45,635 nt of DNA from Zygnema cylindricum (Eukaryota > Streptophyta > Zygnematophyceae > Zygnematales > Zygnemataceae): NCBI GenBank assembly GCA_037447655.1, contig JBBHKE010002841.1, positions 51,726-97,360 of the forward strand. Reading direction: 5' to 3'. Position 1 is the stretch's first letter; each line of letters opens with the position of its first letter. The notes beneath the pieces were generated by a model. The model saw only the letters and a list, made by a program, of their open reading frames with translations. It had not been told where the DNA came from and did not search any database. Positions 11,798-27,700 of this stretch are shown one piece after another. A program made the translations under genes and the position numbers.

Positions 11798-11805
11798 CTA
11801 ATAAC

Positions 11806-14252
11806 GATTCAAGGTGTACAGTACAGTACTGGAAATAGAATGGACTATTGCCGGTTTGACGGTTTGATCCTCCGCGTAGATCGTCGTCAGTTTGCTGGCG
11901 CCATTCGGGAAAGAATTTACTATTTTGTCGTTTAGTGACCAAACTGCGAGAAAAGCCAAAAATGCAATAATTTCTTTGCTGTCATGGAAGATTTCGACTG
12001 TCCATCCACCCCCTCCACTCTCCACAGTCCACACCCTCGCTTTAAAAATTAAAAACCTTTGGAATCAGCCGCCCTCGGTTAAAGCCGGGACTGCGGCCGT
12101 ACAGTGACAAACTGTATGAAAAATTGTACGAATACATGTGTGGTATCGTACAAAAGCGTGAATATTGAGCTACATGCAATTTGACTAATGATTGTTTGAC
12201 AACCAGCCGCCGAAAATCTTAAAGAAATATGTTTGACAGCAATATATCGGTGCCAGCCTTTCCAGCGAATCATTGCCAGGTGGCGGGCGTAGGAGTTCAA
12301 ATGATTCGATTCTTTGGAAATTGGAGGGGGGAATTTATCTGTCTGCCCGAGATATCCACCGACAAAATTTCACCGACGTTTTTGTATTTCCGTACATTGC
12401 GGCGGTGACCGTGGAGGAAATTGCGCTCCTCCGCCGACTTTTTTATAGCCGCGCGCATGTTACTTGTTTAACAAAAATTTAGCCAGAAATGACAAAATAG
12501 TACGGCCCAATGACATGCAGCCGAGGACTTCCACCTTATCTTGTTAAAATTGTACGAAGCGATTGTGAAAATTTCTTTTATAGCACCATAGTTCATAAAT
12601 AATTAAATATGTATAGAATTCAGCGTACGATATACATATTGTATATTTTTTTAGTAAACATCTATAATGCACACGTCAGTATCGGACGACAGAATTGGGA
12701 CAGAAACTCGACGAATCCAACGGTCCACGTGGATTAATGTCCCGCATCTATATTGCTAAGCGCGAAGCAAAAAAGTACATTTTAAACAAACGTTTATCGG
12801 TTTATCTGACCGCAAAAAAACCTTTCAAACAACACAAGCGTCTGGCTATCCGCGATTATTTCCACGTTGTTGATTTTTGATTGGCTACGTAACTAAAGGG
12901 TAATAATTTATTTCTAAGTAAGGGCAGTTAGTTCTTTTTTTTGCCGCTGCCCGAGTTTGCGAATTTTCCGACACATGTGATTGACTGTTTGAGCGCCGAG
13001 CAATCTTTTTTTTTTTTTTGCTCTTAGACCGTCGTGCGTAGTATGCGCAGTGTACTTTATGGTAAAAAACTAAAAATGCCTTAAAATTTATGAATGGTAT
13101 CCTCCAAATTTCTGATCGTCTTCTCACGAGAATTAATAGACCAAAGCTTGAGTTAACACACATTTAAAATCTAGTACAAAGCCAATCTCTTTTATAAACT
13201 TAAGAATTTAGACAAAGTTTTATTTTCATTGGGCAATGTTTGCTAAAAAGATGTGCATGGCATATCCAATTAGTGTCCAAAAGAGTCAAAATGAGACCCC
13301 GAAAACCCATTTCTTATCAACGCTTAAAAAGAAAACATAAAGGAAAAGGCGAAATGAGACAATGACAAAACACAAAAGAAATGACACCATAATTGAGAAA
13401 AACAAGAAAAAAAAACACTTATAAAGTTACAGATGACAACCAAGATAGTCGATAACTATTATTTTCATTCTTCCTCGTTTCAGTTCGACATTGCAAAACT
13501 GAACGATACAAAAAATGTTTGTAAACAAATTAGGCATTTGAAAAAAAAATCTTGAAGCCTAACTATCTATGACTTTCTCTTTTCCTCCAAAATGCATAAA
13601 AACATAGAGATATTTTAAGCTTCTAGAACTTTTTTTCTGAAGGTCGCACTCGTCAAAAACAAAGCTGCCAATTGGAAATAATTGCATAAACTAAGCGGAA
13701 AAAAAAGTCTCCCTTTCAAAGCGAAAATGTGGAGTAGACTAAATCACAAATTAAATAAAAAAATGATTGAGACCCAATCTAATAAAGGCTAAGATAAATA
13801 AAACTAAGAAACAAAGAAAGAAAAAGAGTATTTCGACACCTTATTTGTTTAAGTATGCTCTTCTTTTTCCTATGTAGGGTGCTTGGCACATGCGGTTTTT
13901 TATGTATAAAATTACAAAAATAGACCCTCAATGGCTCCATTTGCGCATATTGGCAAATACCCTATCAATTATACCAGTTACACATCTGAGATTGTGGCAT
14001 AAAAAAAAAATCAAACCATATACTACGCCGTCTTCCTAAAAACAATAACACCTCTTTAACAACCTTCAAAAAAATTAATCAAGGTAAAAATGCAGAAACT
14101 TAACCCAAATTCCCAACACCCAAACCCTAAAATTTCCAACACCCAACCCTAAATCCCAAGTCTTACATACCGAACCCTGAACCTTACGCCCTCAACTCTA
14201 AACCCCAATCACAAACGCCAAAACCGTGAAAACCCCATTTGTGTCCCAAGCC
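11806..14252. other. Intergenic, no supported gene
   Basis: Only short, unconvincing open frames occur here. 13190-14100 is AT-rich with A-runs. 14100-14220, just downstream of the ARM gene stop, contains two AAACCCTAA-type words (14122-14130 and 14145-14153) within AC-rich sequence. They resemble plant telomeric repeat units or telo-boxes but are too few for an interstitial telomere. The ARM transcript's 3' UTR should lie at the right edge. Confidence 0.5.
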
Positions 14253-18418
<4,166 letters not shown>

Positions 18419-18420
18419 TC

Positions 18421-18536
18421 TAGAAGGGAAGGGGAATTAAATAAATACCCCTTTTTTTGACATTTGGGTAGGATGAAGGGAGAGAGGGAGAGGGAGAGAG
18501 AGAGAAGGGGGGGGTGAGTGGAGGCTGATGTCATAC
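18421..18536 (-). other. Junction interval between ORC4 exon 6 and the ARM gene
   Basis: On the minus strand the ORC4-like donor GTATGA (18536) is followed by CT-rich sequence (GA-rich on plus, about 18476-18512) and then the acceptor CCCTTCCCTTCTAG just before the ARM open frame. It reads as one short 116-bp intron, although its two ends belong to different protein families. Confidence 0.6.
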
Positions 18537-21500
18537 TGTAGTGGAAAGGATGAGTGATTGGTTCAAACATAGCTGACGAGCAATTTCCTGTTTTCCATGT
18601 GAGAAGACAATAAAGAAACATAAGTATGTTGGAATTACGATAAAATATCCTAACTTTTCCAATATTGACAAAAAACGTCTAATGGGTTATTGAAAAGAAT
18701 CCTCAATATGCTCTAGTACCCACAATACAAATGTTTTTTTAGTTTTTCTTCTTTGAATCTGTGGCCTTTGGAAGAGGTTTGTTTCAGTGATTTTTTTCTC
18801 AAATAACAAACAGAAAACAAGCAAATGGAAAGGGTTGAGTTGACACAGTTAATTATTTTCCTGAAAGAGTAACTAAAATAAGGAAATCATAGTTTGCTCC
18901 TTGTTTTACTATCTTACTTTCCTTCCTCACTTTCTTTCATGTTCATCCTCTCAAAATCTCCCCTCATTTCTCTCTTCGGCTTTTATCTCGCTTTAATCCC
19001 TCAACTTCTTGCCGCCATTTGCTCCCTCTCTCTCCTGACTTGCTTTCTTCTCTCACTTCCCTCCTTGCCTTTCCTCCTGTCACTTACACTCTTTCCTTTT
19101 GCACTTATCTCTCTCTCTCCTCTCACAGCTATCTCTCTCACTTACCTCTATCACTCTCACACTTATCTTGTTCACTTTGCTCCCTCTCTTATCTCTCTCA
19201 CTTTCGTTCTCACTTTCCTCTCTCATTTATCTCTCTCACTTTCCTCGCTCACTTACCTCTTTCACTTTCCTTGCTCAATATCCTTCACACTTATCTCTCA
19301 CACTGCCTTCCCCCACTTATCTCCCTCCCTTTTTTTTCTAACACTTACCTGGCTTGTTTTCCTCTCTCACTTCTTTCTTTCACTTTCCCCTCACTTATTT
19401 CTCTCACTTTCCTTTCTCACTTATTTCTCTCACTTTCCTTTCTCACTTATTTCTCTCACCTTGAGAGCAGTTCGTTCATCAGAATGAAAGAGACCGTTCA
19501 ATCGGACCTACGACCCAAAAAAAAGGCAGAAATACAAAGCAGAAAGAATAAAAAACAAATTCTACAAAAAAAAAGCCATTAAACAACCACAAAGGATATA
19601 GTGTATACGGCTGTAAATAGCAAAAACAAACTTCGGAATAAGGTATCATTTTAGCACCAAGATCTATAAAAGACAAATGGGGAAATGGGTGTATGGGAAA
19701 AGGGGTAAATAGGGAAAAGAGAAAAGGAGAAAATGGAAAAAGTTTACCCACAAAGGACACTTTTCCGGGAAATCCATGTTCAAGTTTGGCCAAAACTCGC
19801 TCCACAATCTGGTTTTTTTTTTTTTTTTTTAAACAACCAAAAAAAATAACTGTAAATTAGAAAATTCACAGTCAAAACAGAAAAAGACAGAAATATCAGA
19901 AGCATATTACTTAAGATGCAATAAAATAAAAAATCGCAACAAAAAAAGAAAAACTCACATAACAAGTGGGAAACAGAGGAAACAGAGGAAACAGAGAAAA
20001 CAGAGGAATAGCAGAGGAATTATCTAGTGTTATGTCTAACTGATTACCTATTTGACCTCGTTGCTGGGCACAGAATTCTGATTCACAAATAAAAAAATAA
20101 GCATTGAGGTCTTTTACCAAAGTTTTCCCGCAGCCTCTTGGTCCCAAAAGAAGCATAGAATGGTTGAAGGCCGTTTCAATTGTCTGGGTCAGCATAGCCT
20201 CGAGACGCCTGATGCCACATCACAGGACGGATCCAGATCAGAGGCAGGTACTTCCAGGCAGACGCTGGTGGAGCGGTGGAACGCCAGCGGCAGGACTAAG
20301 ACGAGATGGCGGGAAGGAAGGAAAGAGCGAATGAAGGGATCCGCCAGTAGAAGGTAGGGTACAGAAAATTCAGTCCTTGACTAGGTCAACTTTTTTTTTG
20401 TTGATTAGTTTCCCTTATTCTCCTAGAGAGAAGACCCAGAACCGTTGATCTTACAAATGTAACACTGACTCCCTTACTTCCTGTTCTTCTATCGTAAATC
20501 AAACACAAATGTAAACAATTACTAATTTTAAAACATAGTCCTTAATGCTTTTAGAAAACAGGATTCTTGAAAGTCGATTCACAATTGCATCCGATCATTT
20601 TCACAAGTAGGTACTCATGTAATAAAAAATGCATCCCTTTGTGATTTCCAATCAAATAAAACTACAACCACTGTACTTAGGCATAAAGAAGTTGAACGAA
20701 TGGGAAAAAAAGATAAAAAATAACATATTTGTGATATGCAAAAATAAACCGGTGGTGCACCTCTGCCAAAAACTAACATTTCCAACGATTGAACCGTGCA
20801 GCAAAAAGTCACCAAGGAAAGAGTAGCTTTCAAGATGTGCTTAAACCCACCCCAACTTCTGCAAAAAAAGAAAAATGTACACACTTTTCATGTTTTGCCA
20901 TCTCAGGAAGCAGATAGACATCTTCTCCAATTGAATAAAGCCCTCCCACCAGTCTCTGTTTCAGGAAAGTAACTGCTTCATCCACTGCCTCTAAAGGCAA
21001 GTCAATATCCACAGGACGCTTTACAACTTCTCTTGATTTTTTTCTGTTCTCTGCCTTTTTTTGGCCTCCCATTGATTCAACAAGCTCGTTCACTTCATTA
21101 TTAAACACTCCCGTCGTTTCTTTCTCACTGTTTTCCCTCCCATTTGTAGCTTCAGGCAAAGTTATTTCCATTCCCTTCTCAACTGACTTGTTATGTCTTC
21201 CTTGCTCTACATCTGGCTCAATAGCATTATCTACCTCCTTTTCCTTACTTCTTCGACTTTTACGAGTTGTGTCCATCTCTCCCTCCTTCTGATCCTTTTT
21301 TTTCGCTTTCTCTTTTCCATTATCAATAACATGATCATCCTCTTTCTTTTGTTTTCTTAGTCTTTTCCGAGGTGTTTCCCTCTCTCCTTCCTTTTGCTCC
21401 TTCTCTTCCGCTCTTTCCTTTTCCTTTTCTAAAAAATTATCATCCTCCTTTCCATTCTTCCTTTGGCTTCCCCGAGGCGGTTCCATCCCTCCTTCCTTTA

Positions 21501-22124
21501 CAACTTCCTCCTCTGCTCTCTCCTTTCCATTCTCCATGGCATTATTACCCTCTTTTCCCTTCTTCTTTCTTTGGCTACTCAGAGGGGTTTCCGCCTCTCC
21601 ATTCTTTATCTCATCCTCTATTCTCTCCTTTACATGCTCTAAAGCATTATCACCCACCTTTCCCTTCTTACTTTGCCTTCTCTGAGGCGTTTGCACCTCT
21701 CCTTCCTTTACCTCTTCCTCCTCTATTCTCTCCTTTTCATGCTCTATAGGATTAACACCCTCCTTTCCCTTCATTCTTTGGCTTTTTCGAGGTGTTTTCA
21801 TTTCTCCTTCCATCTGACCCTGCTCCTTAACTTTCTCCTTGTCTTTCTCTCCTACCACCTCTTCACCTTTTTGTACTTTTCTCCTTTTATGGCTCGTTTT
21901 TTGAATCGTTTTTTCACACTCGTTGTCCATAGGCCTTTCTTTAGCTCCTTGGGAAGTCCCGTCCAACATTTCTTCTGCTCCTTCATCTTCTAAAGATTTT
22001 TTTGCTCTCTTTCGTTTGGAAGTTGAAGGAGTTCCAAGAGTCGTGTTTCCACTTGTCTGTTTTCCTTTTTCACCCTTTGTTCGAGGCGAAATCATGCTGT
22101 CTTCTTCAAGAGAAGAGAGATTTC
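18537..22124 (-). CDS. ORC4: Origin recognition complex subunit 4, N-terminal half only
   Basis: Five exons join in phase: 22124-20885 (Met at 22095), 20208-20118, 19808-19752, 19507-19460 and 18587-18537. They give about 486 aa up to a donor GTATGA. Residues about 373-486 match ORC4: a short linker, FNHSMLLLGPRGCGKTL (Walker A GPRGCGKT, about 426-433), then VRLNGLFHSDERTALK and EIARQLCL, a combination diagnostic of ORC4. ORC4 is an AAA+ subunit of the nuclear complex that marks replication origins and loads MCM helicase. Residues 96-300 are six tandem 35-residue repeats rich in Lys/Glu. The Walker B DEFD block, sensor and winged-helix regions were not found; the ARM gene begins about 120 bp downstream. 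Either a truncated gene, a chimera, or a rearranged or misassembled locus. An upstream exon is suggested by an acceptor (TTTTTTGTAG) before 22124. Confidence 0.85.
18895..19460. repeat. Degenerate CTTTCTCTCACTTAT repeat in ORC4 intron
   Basis: Pyrimidine-rich imperfect repeats of the type CTCTCACTTATCTCTCTCACTTTC fill most of the intron between the exon at 19507-19460 and the exon at 18587-18537. The long leucine/serine-rich open frames over this stretch on the plus strand are products of the repeat. Confidence 0.85.
20205..20350. other. GC-rich patch inside ORC4 intron
   Basis: About 140 bp of clearly higher GC content than the AT-rich intron around it (for example GACGCTGGTGGAGCGGTGG). It is open on the plus strand as an Arg-rich frame (20160-20357). 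It begins at the acceptor of the Walker A exon. No family was recognised; it may be a captured fragment. Confidence 0.4.
21196..21810 (-). repeat. Six 35-residue coding repeats in ORC4 tail
   Basis: Unit starts fall at residues 96, 131, 165, 201, 236 and 271 of the frame from 22095 (spacing 34-36). Each has the pattern EGE-x-x-TPRKSQR...KKGKE-x-x-N...KERAEEE-x-K. Three units keep the minimal CDK-type pattern TPx[KR] (TPRK, TPQR, TPRK). Confidence 0.9.
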
Positions 22125-24716
22125 CTACAAAAAAGCCAGTTTAAGCCCAGAATTCAGTCTCTTAAACTACATAGATGATAGTTATTTGAATTTACGTTTA
22201 TCACTTGCATTGCTACATCTACTCCAAAAATCCTACACAGAAAAGAGCCACAAAAACCAACAAAAGGGTATTACGACTGTACATTATTGAACCAAATGTA
22301 TCAAATCCATTACATCGTTAACCAAAACATCTGCACATTTTGGAACCAGATTTAATAGATCCATAACATCATTAACCAAAAACAACCAAATATTTTTGAA
22401 CCAAATTTATCAAATCCATAATATCAAAAGACTTTTCAAAGATTGTTGTTAAACACACCCCTATAAGTATTGTTACAATAAATGCCCACCTCTTCTGAGA
22501 ACCGTTTGAAATTGGTCACAGATTTCATAAAACTAAGTATCGTCCAGTTCATTATCCTGACTTTATATGTTCAGGTTGACTAACCAACCAAAAAAAAAAT
22601 GAAGCTAAATACTTATTACTAACAAGTTCCTTCGTTTATCGTTAAATTATCTTTCTACTATTGCCTACAAAACAACCAACCAAACAACCATCACCGTTTT
22701 AAGATCTACATTCATCATTAACACACATGAAACTTTACATACAATAATTATTGATATATTCTTTCCCCATTTTCACCTCACTCTAGAAAATACATTGTAT
22801 TAAATTCTACGTTATTATTCTAATTGATTCTTTAGTATTCTCAAATCCATGAAGTTTAGTTCAATATGGAGAGTGGATACAAAAGTAAACAACTGCGTAT
22901 TCTCAAAGTGTATCGATCACTTTTGTAAGATATAGCGTGAAAAGTATCTCGTGTGTCGTTACCAGCCTTAATGACACTATATTGGTGACCCTAATTTTAC
23001 CCCTTGAACCTAGAATAGTGTTGATAACACAATATCGCTGCCCCTAATTTTACCCCTCTAAACCTAAAATAATATCTATGACACTAATTGGTTATTGGTT
23101 GGTATTGGATATTTTTTAACACTAATTCTTTAAACGATTCAGAACCAGCCACGTCATGAGAGACAATCAGAATTTACAACACCATTATAAACCCCACGCT
23201 TAAAATTTATTTACTCTAATAACGGTACACGGCGTACAAATCCAAAGCTTGAGTGAAAGTCAAAAGTGAATCAAAGTGAAATTGAAAAAAAAGAGATGAG
23301 AGAAAAAAAGTGAGCAATAACTGAGGTTGAAGTAACAATGCAGCTTACACGAGAACGAAAGTAAGCACTCTCAACCATTAATATCATTTTATTCAATTAC
23401 ACACCACAAAAAATGGTAAATAAACTGCCATGCTTCATCCGGAAGAAAAATACATAAAAAAAGAAGAAAACAAGAAGATAGAAATTCCAGAAGCTGTCTT
23501 CAACCCTAATTTAGACTACTTACTTGTTAAAGAAGTTGCCAACAACAAGTTCCATATATTGTAAAATTATCAACTCACTTATGAGCTGATTCCTATCTTG
23601 ACATTAAATTTTGAAATTTTCTTAGCTACAATCAGATTTGATCCAATTTTCCTTAACCAAGGCTTTTCTAAGGCTCCTTAGGGTTTTTTAAAGCAAGGTC
23701 CAATAAACAACCACTGTGTACACATGCTGTACTACAGCTAAAAGTGTCCACACTAAAAAAAATCCACATTAAGAACTATAACACAGTAGTTTATCGGTTG
23801 TACGGTAAATTAGGTTAAACTATTCAGTGAAAACCTGTCAGAGTTAGAGAAGGATAGACTGCAGCTGCAAGACTTGGAAATGGAAGATAGTATTGCGAAT
23901 CAGCAGTGTCAATGGAGAAGGTGAAACTTGCTAACAATAGCCACACTACTGTTGGTGTAACTCCTCGCGGCAAAACTCCAGCGTTTGAATCATAGTTCAA
24001 AAGTAGGCGTTTCTATTGTAGGTCTTTTGTCGGCGCCTTCATTGTAAGTTGTGTTATGGGCTTTCCATGTGATCATCTTAAGTCGCTACTTTGATCAGTG
24101 ACCGTCCGATCGTCCGAATCTGACGGTTTAAATAAAATTTCGTTCAAAACTCACAGAAAAATATTTTTTTGTCCGTTTTTTTTTTCAAATTTAGACATGA
24201 CGTTTAATTCTCTATCGATCCATGTGCAACTCAACCCTGTTACTATTTTATTTCATTTTGTGGCCAATACAATATGGGTCTTAAGGGTATATTGTATTTT
24301 TTTGCGTACAATAGGCATATTGTATGGGTGTACTTTCACCTACTTTTGAACTATGGTTTGAATTCACAGCTACAAATTTACGAAGCGACTTGCTATGTGC
24401 CTAAATTGCCCGGTGCACACCGCCTGCATAAAAAATCGTACACAAACTGTACACTTTTGAGGACAATATGCGTCACCTCTGGACACCTGTCGCTACGTCT
24501 AGCGTGAAAACTCAAACGGTCAAACCGTAAATTTTCATTTTGTACTTTTTAATTTGACCGTACTACAGTTCGTTTCACTCACACGGACCGACGGGACGTC
24601 ACATTTTTCCATTGCCTAAACTTTTGTCTTTTGTGCGTTAAATCTTCTTTATTCTTTGGTAACTTTCCTTCCCTCAAGGCGCTGCAGTTTCAAATATAAA
24701 TTGCCATTTTAGCAAT
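22125..24716. other. Divergent intergenic region, ORC4 (-) and MAT2B (+)
   Basis: About 2.6 kb with no clear gene. It has about 2.5 copies of a ~58-bp unit (AACCA...CAAATCCATAACATC) at about 22289-22430 and two copies of a ~54-bp unit (CCCTAATTTTACCCC) at about 22976-23081. A possible ORC4 first exon is ATG at 23378 to donor GTGTAAGC at 23350 (MVESAYFRS..., right phase for the next exon), only weakly supported. A palindromic bZIP-type core GACGTC lies at 24595-24600, 117 bp before the MAT2B start. Confidence 0.45.
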
Positions 24717-27700
24717 ATGGGGAGGATCCTGGTAACAGGCGGCAGTGGCTACTTAGGGCAGTTTGTAGTGAAGGCTCTGTGTGCCTCCGGAAACCATAAA
24801 GTCGCTTTTACTTTTAACTTTAGGGTTTTAAGTGAGGCTGAGCTGGCGATATTAGGAAAACCTTTGGCGTTTCCTGTGGATCTTAAGTCCGGAGAAGGCT
24901 TACAAAAAGTATATGAAGAGTTCGGAGTGGTAAGCTTGTGAAACAATACTTCTCCAGTCAAAAATTTTGTCCTTTTTGTCGTATTCTGTTTTTTTTTGTC
25001 TTTTTCGTCTGTTTGTCTTTCATTTTTTGTCGTTTTTATTTTGGCGTTTTGTCTTTTTTCTATCTTGTCATTTTGTTCTTTTGTCTTTCCCTTTTTTTTT
25101 GTTTTTTTTTTTTTTTTTTTTTTTTTTTTGGATCCACAGTATCCAAACCAGAATAGTTGACTAATTTTGAATTTTTTTGTAAGTTACAACAATATTATTG
25201 GTTTTAACTTTCTTTTCCATTCAGTATATTCATTTACACAGAATGCACACTCTAATAGCATTCTTCTTGGATATTTGAAACTCATATTTTTTGGTTTCCA
25301 AAAGCTTTACAAGGGATACATAAAAATCTTAGTTCGAGTGATAATGTACAATGCCCGTCTCTATTAGAGTTAAACATTTTTCTGGCACTCAAGAGTACCT
25401 TTTCTCATCTGAGAGTTTTCCAATTTTTGATCGTGATATCACGATCGAAAGGTGAGATTATTACCGTTCGATTTCTGCCCTAAAGAATTAAATCCAACTT
25501 TTGAAATAAAGTTAAAGGCGTTTTAGTGCCTGAAAAATGTCTAATTGCAAAAATTAGCGATCGGCGGTTTACCGCACCACTTGATTTTTGCAAAATGAGG
25601 TTATTTTGTAATCCTCATCATGTGATCCACACTACTTGTGTGTGGGGAAATTACACCTTTCATCCCTATAAGTTAGTGGATAATTGGTGTTAACACTTTC
25701 TTAAAATTAACCAGCGACCTTTAAATGGTTTTAGTAAAGTGATTTATGATTTTGGGTAAAAAAAAAACCCTCACTCGAATTAGCGTTATTTACTCGAAAA
25801 GCAATGAAAGGTCACCTTTAGTTGCTATTGGAATTAGTGAATTATTGCTGTAAATGTCGGTTTAGAAACACTAATTAGAGCTGGTTGTCGTGGCTCATTT
25901 TTTGCCATTTCGTTATATTAACACCACATTAAACCTGCGACTGAATTAGAGTTAATAAATCTGTGTTCATTAAAGTTAAAATATTAATTCTAATTAATTA
26001 TAGTATGGTCTTCACCATTAATTGTGAGACCTATGTCTGGATTAAAAACATTGTAGAGGACAAAATACAACCACTGGTATCGAACGAGGCATTAGAAGTT
26101 GGAAATGTCTTTAATTTTTTTTTCTTCCTCTCTTTTTTGGAAGAGTGCACATGAGTATTAATAACACAAATAATCGATCAATTTAAACAAAATTGTTATG
26201 TCATCAATTGCTATTCTTATATACATTGACCAGAAAAGTTGCCTTTTAATCTTAGTGACAATGTTCAAATGCACGGTTTCCCTCCTTGTGGTCTAAATTT
26301 CCTTGGAGTTTTTTTCTTGTTTCTGCCATTTTTTTTGTACTTAAATATTGTATTCCCATTACTTTCAAAGATCCTTGTTTTAATTTCTCATTAAATTAAG
26401 TAGTTAAGCTTTTACGCTCCTCGTTTGAGTCTTTCAAGACCTCAAAACGTTCAGTTTCTGTTTTCCCAAATGAAATTGTTTGGAGAAAGTGAATTCTCCA
26501 GGGAACTGTAATTGCTGATTGTTCCAACTTTTGAGAATGGATGTTTGGGTATAATTATTGAAGTGAGAATTTTTTTTGTGGATGCTAGACTTTAATTTTA
26601 TTTTACTCATATGAAATTTTTTTATGATATACTGAGTTTAAAAGTTTAGACTTTAAAGCAATAAGGAAGAGCACGTGTTTCAGTGGGACTACTCCATGCG
26701 GGCTTATCGTCACAACTTAAGACACTGAGAATGAAGAAGTCAAGTAGTCAAAAAGTTAAGAAGTCAAGAAGATGTTGAATTTGCATTTCTCTATTTGACA
26801 CTGTTTCCCTTCCTTTGCGTCATAGTCATACTTCGGCTTTTTTTTTTTTCAAAAAACTCACATCAGTCATAGTCTTGGGGACATGTTGTAATAACAATGC
26901 TGGAGAATTAGGTGCAGAAGAAAACCTCCCATGGCTGAAGATGTAGTTGCATTGTGTATTTAAAATGTTGCTTTAAAAAGCTTCAAGAGCGTGATCTTCA
27001 TATCATACTCCCTTTTGGAACTTATTTAATTTAATGTAGAATTTCTCATGCTTTGCAACACTATGCGTAGTAGCTCGCGTTACTAAAATCTGAAGGTTAC
27101 AAGATGTAATCAAACCTCGGGATCCTGCATAAAGATCACGTTTTTTTTTTCCTTCTACTTTTTAACCCATTTATTCCTTTTTTAGATTTTCATTCATTCA
27201 TCCTCTTTTTCATTAAACGTCATCTGCACTCTTTTTTAAACTGACTCTCATTTGTTCTATTTTGTTGAATTGCCAACCATTCATACTTTTTCTGAATTGT
27301 CACTCATTTATCCTCGTTTCCCAATTGTCACTTATTCATACTCTTCTATGTCTTTCTATACAGCCAGATGTAATTGTGAATTGTGCGGCAATTTCTATAC
27401 CTCGAGAATGTGAGAAAGATCCGGAAACCGCGCGTAAAATTAATGTTCCCGAAGCTCTCATAAAATGGGTGAAGAGTCTAAACAAGCCGACTGTTCCTCT
27501 TCTCATACATCTTTCCACAGACCAAGGTGAGAGAAAAAACATAATTTCTGTTCGTCTTGAGAAGGGGAAGGGGAGAATCATGGTGGGGAACCAGGGATAA
27601 GAAGAGAAACTTATATTGCGGGTGTTTGGTTATAAATGGTTTACATATTTTCTTGGTTTTTTTGGTCTTGTTAAAAAGGGAGGGAACTGAATTTACATGA

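Noticed and set aside
12695-12880. Lys-rich small protein gene
   Set aside because: Short, no promoter or homologue recognised; one of many chance frames in this interval.
14100-14220. Interstitial telomere array (CCCTAAA)
   Set aside because: Only two clear AAACCCTAA-type words among AC-rich sequence; too few for an array.
18894-19582. Leucine-rich membrane-like open frames
   Set aside because: They arise from CTCTCACTTAT repeats in the ORC4 intron in several phases at once.
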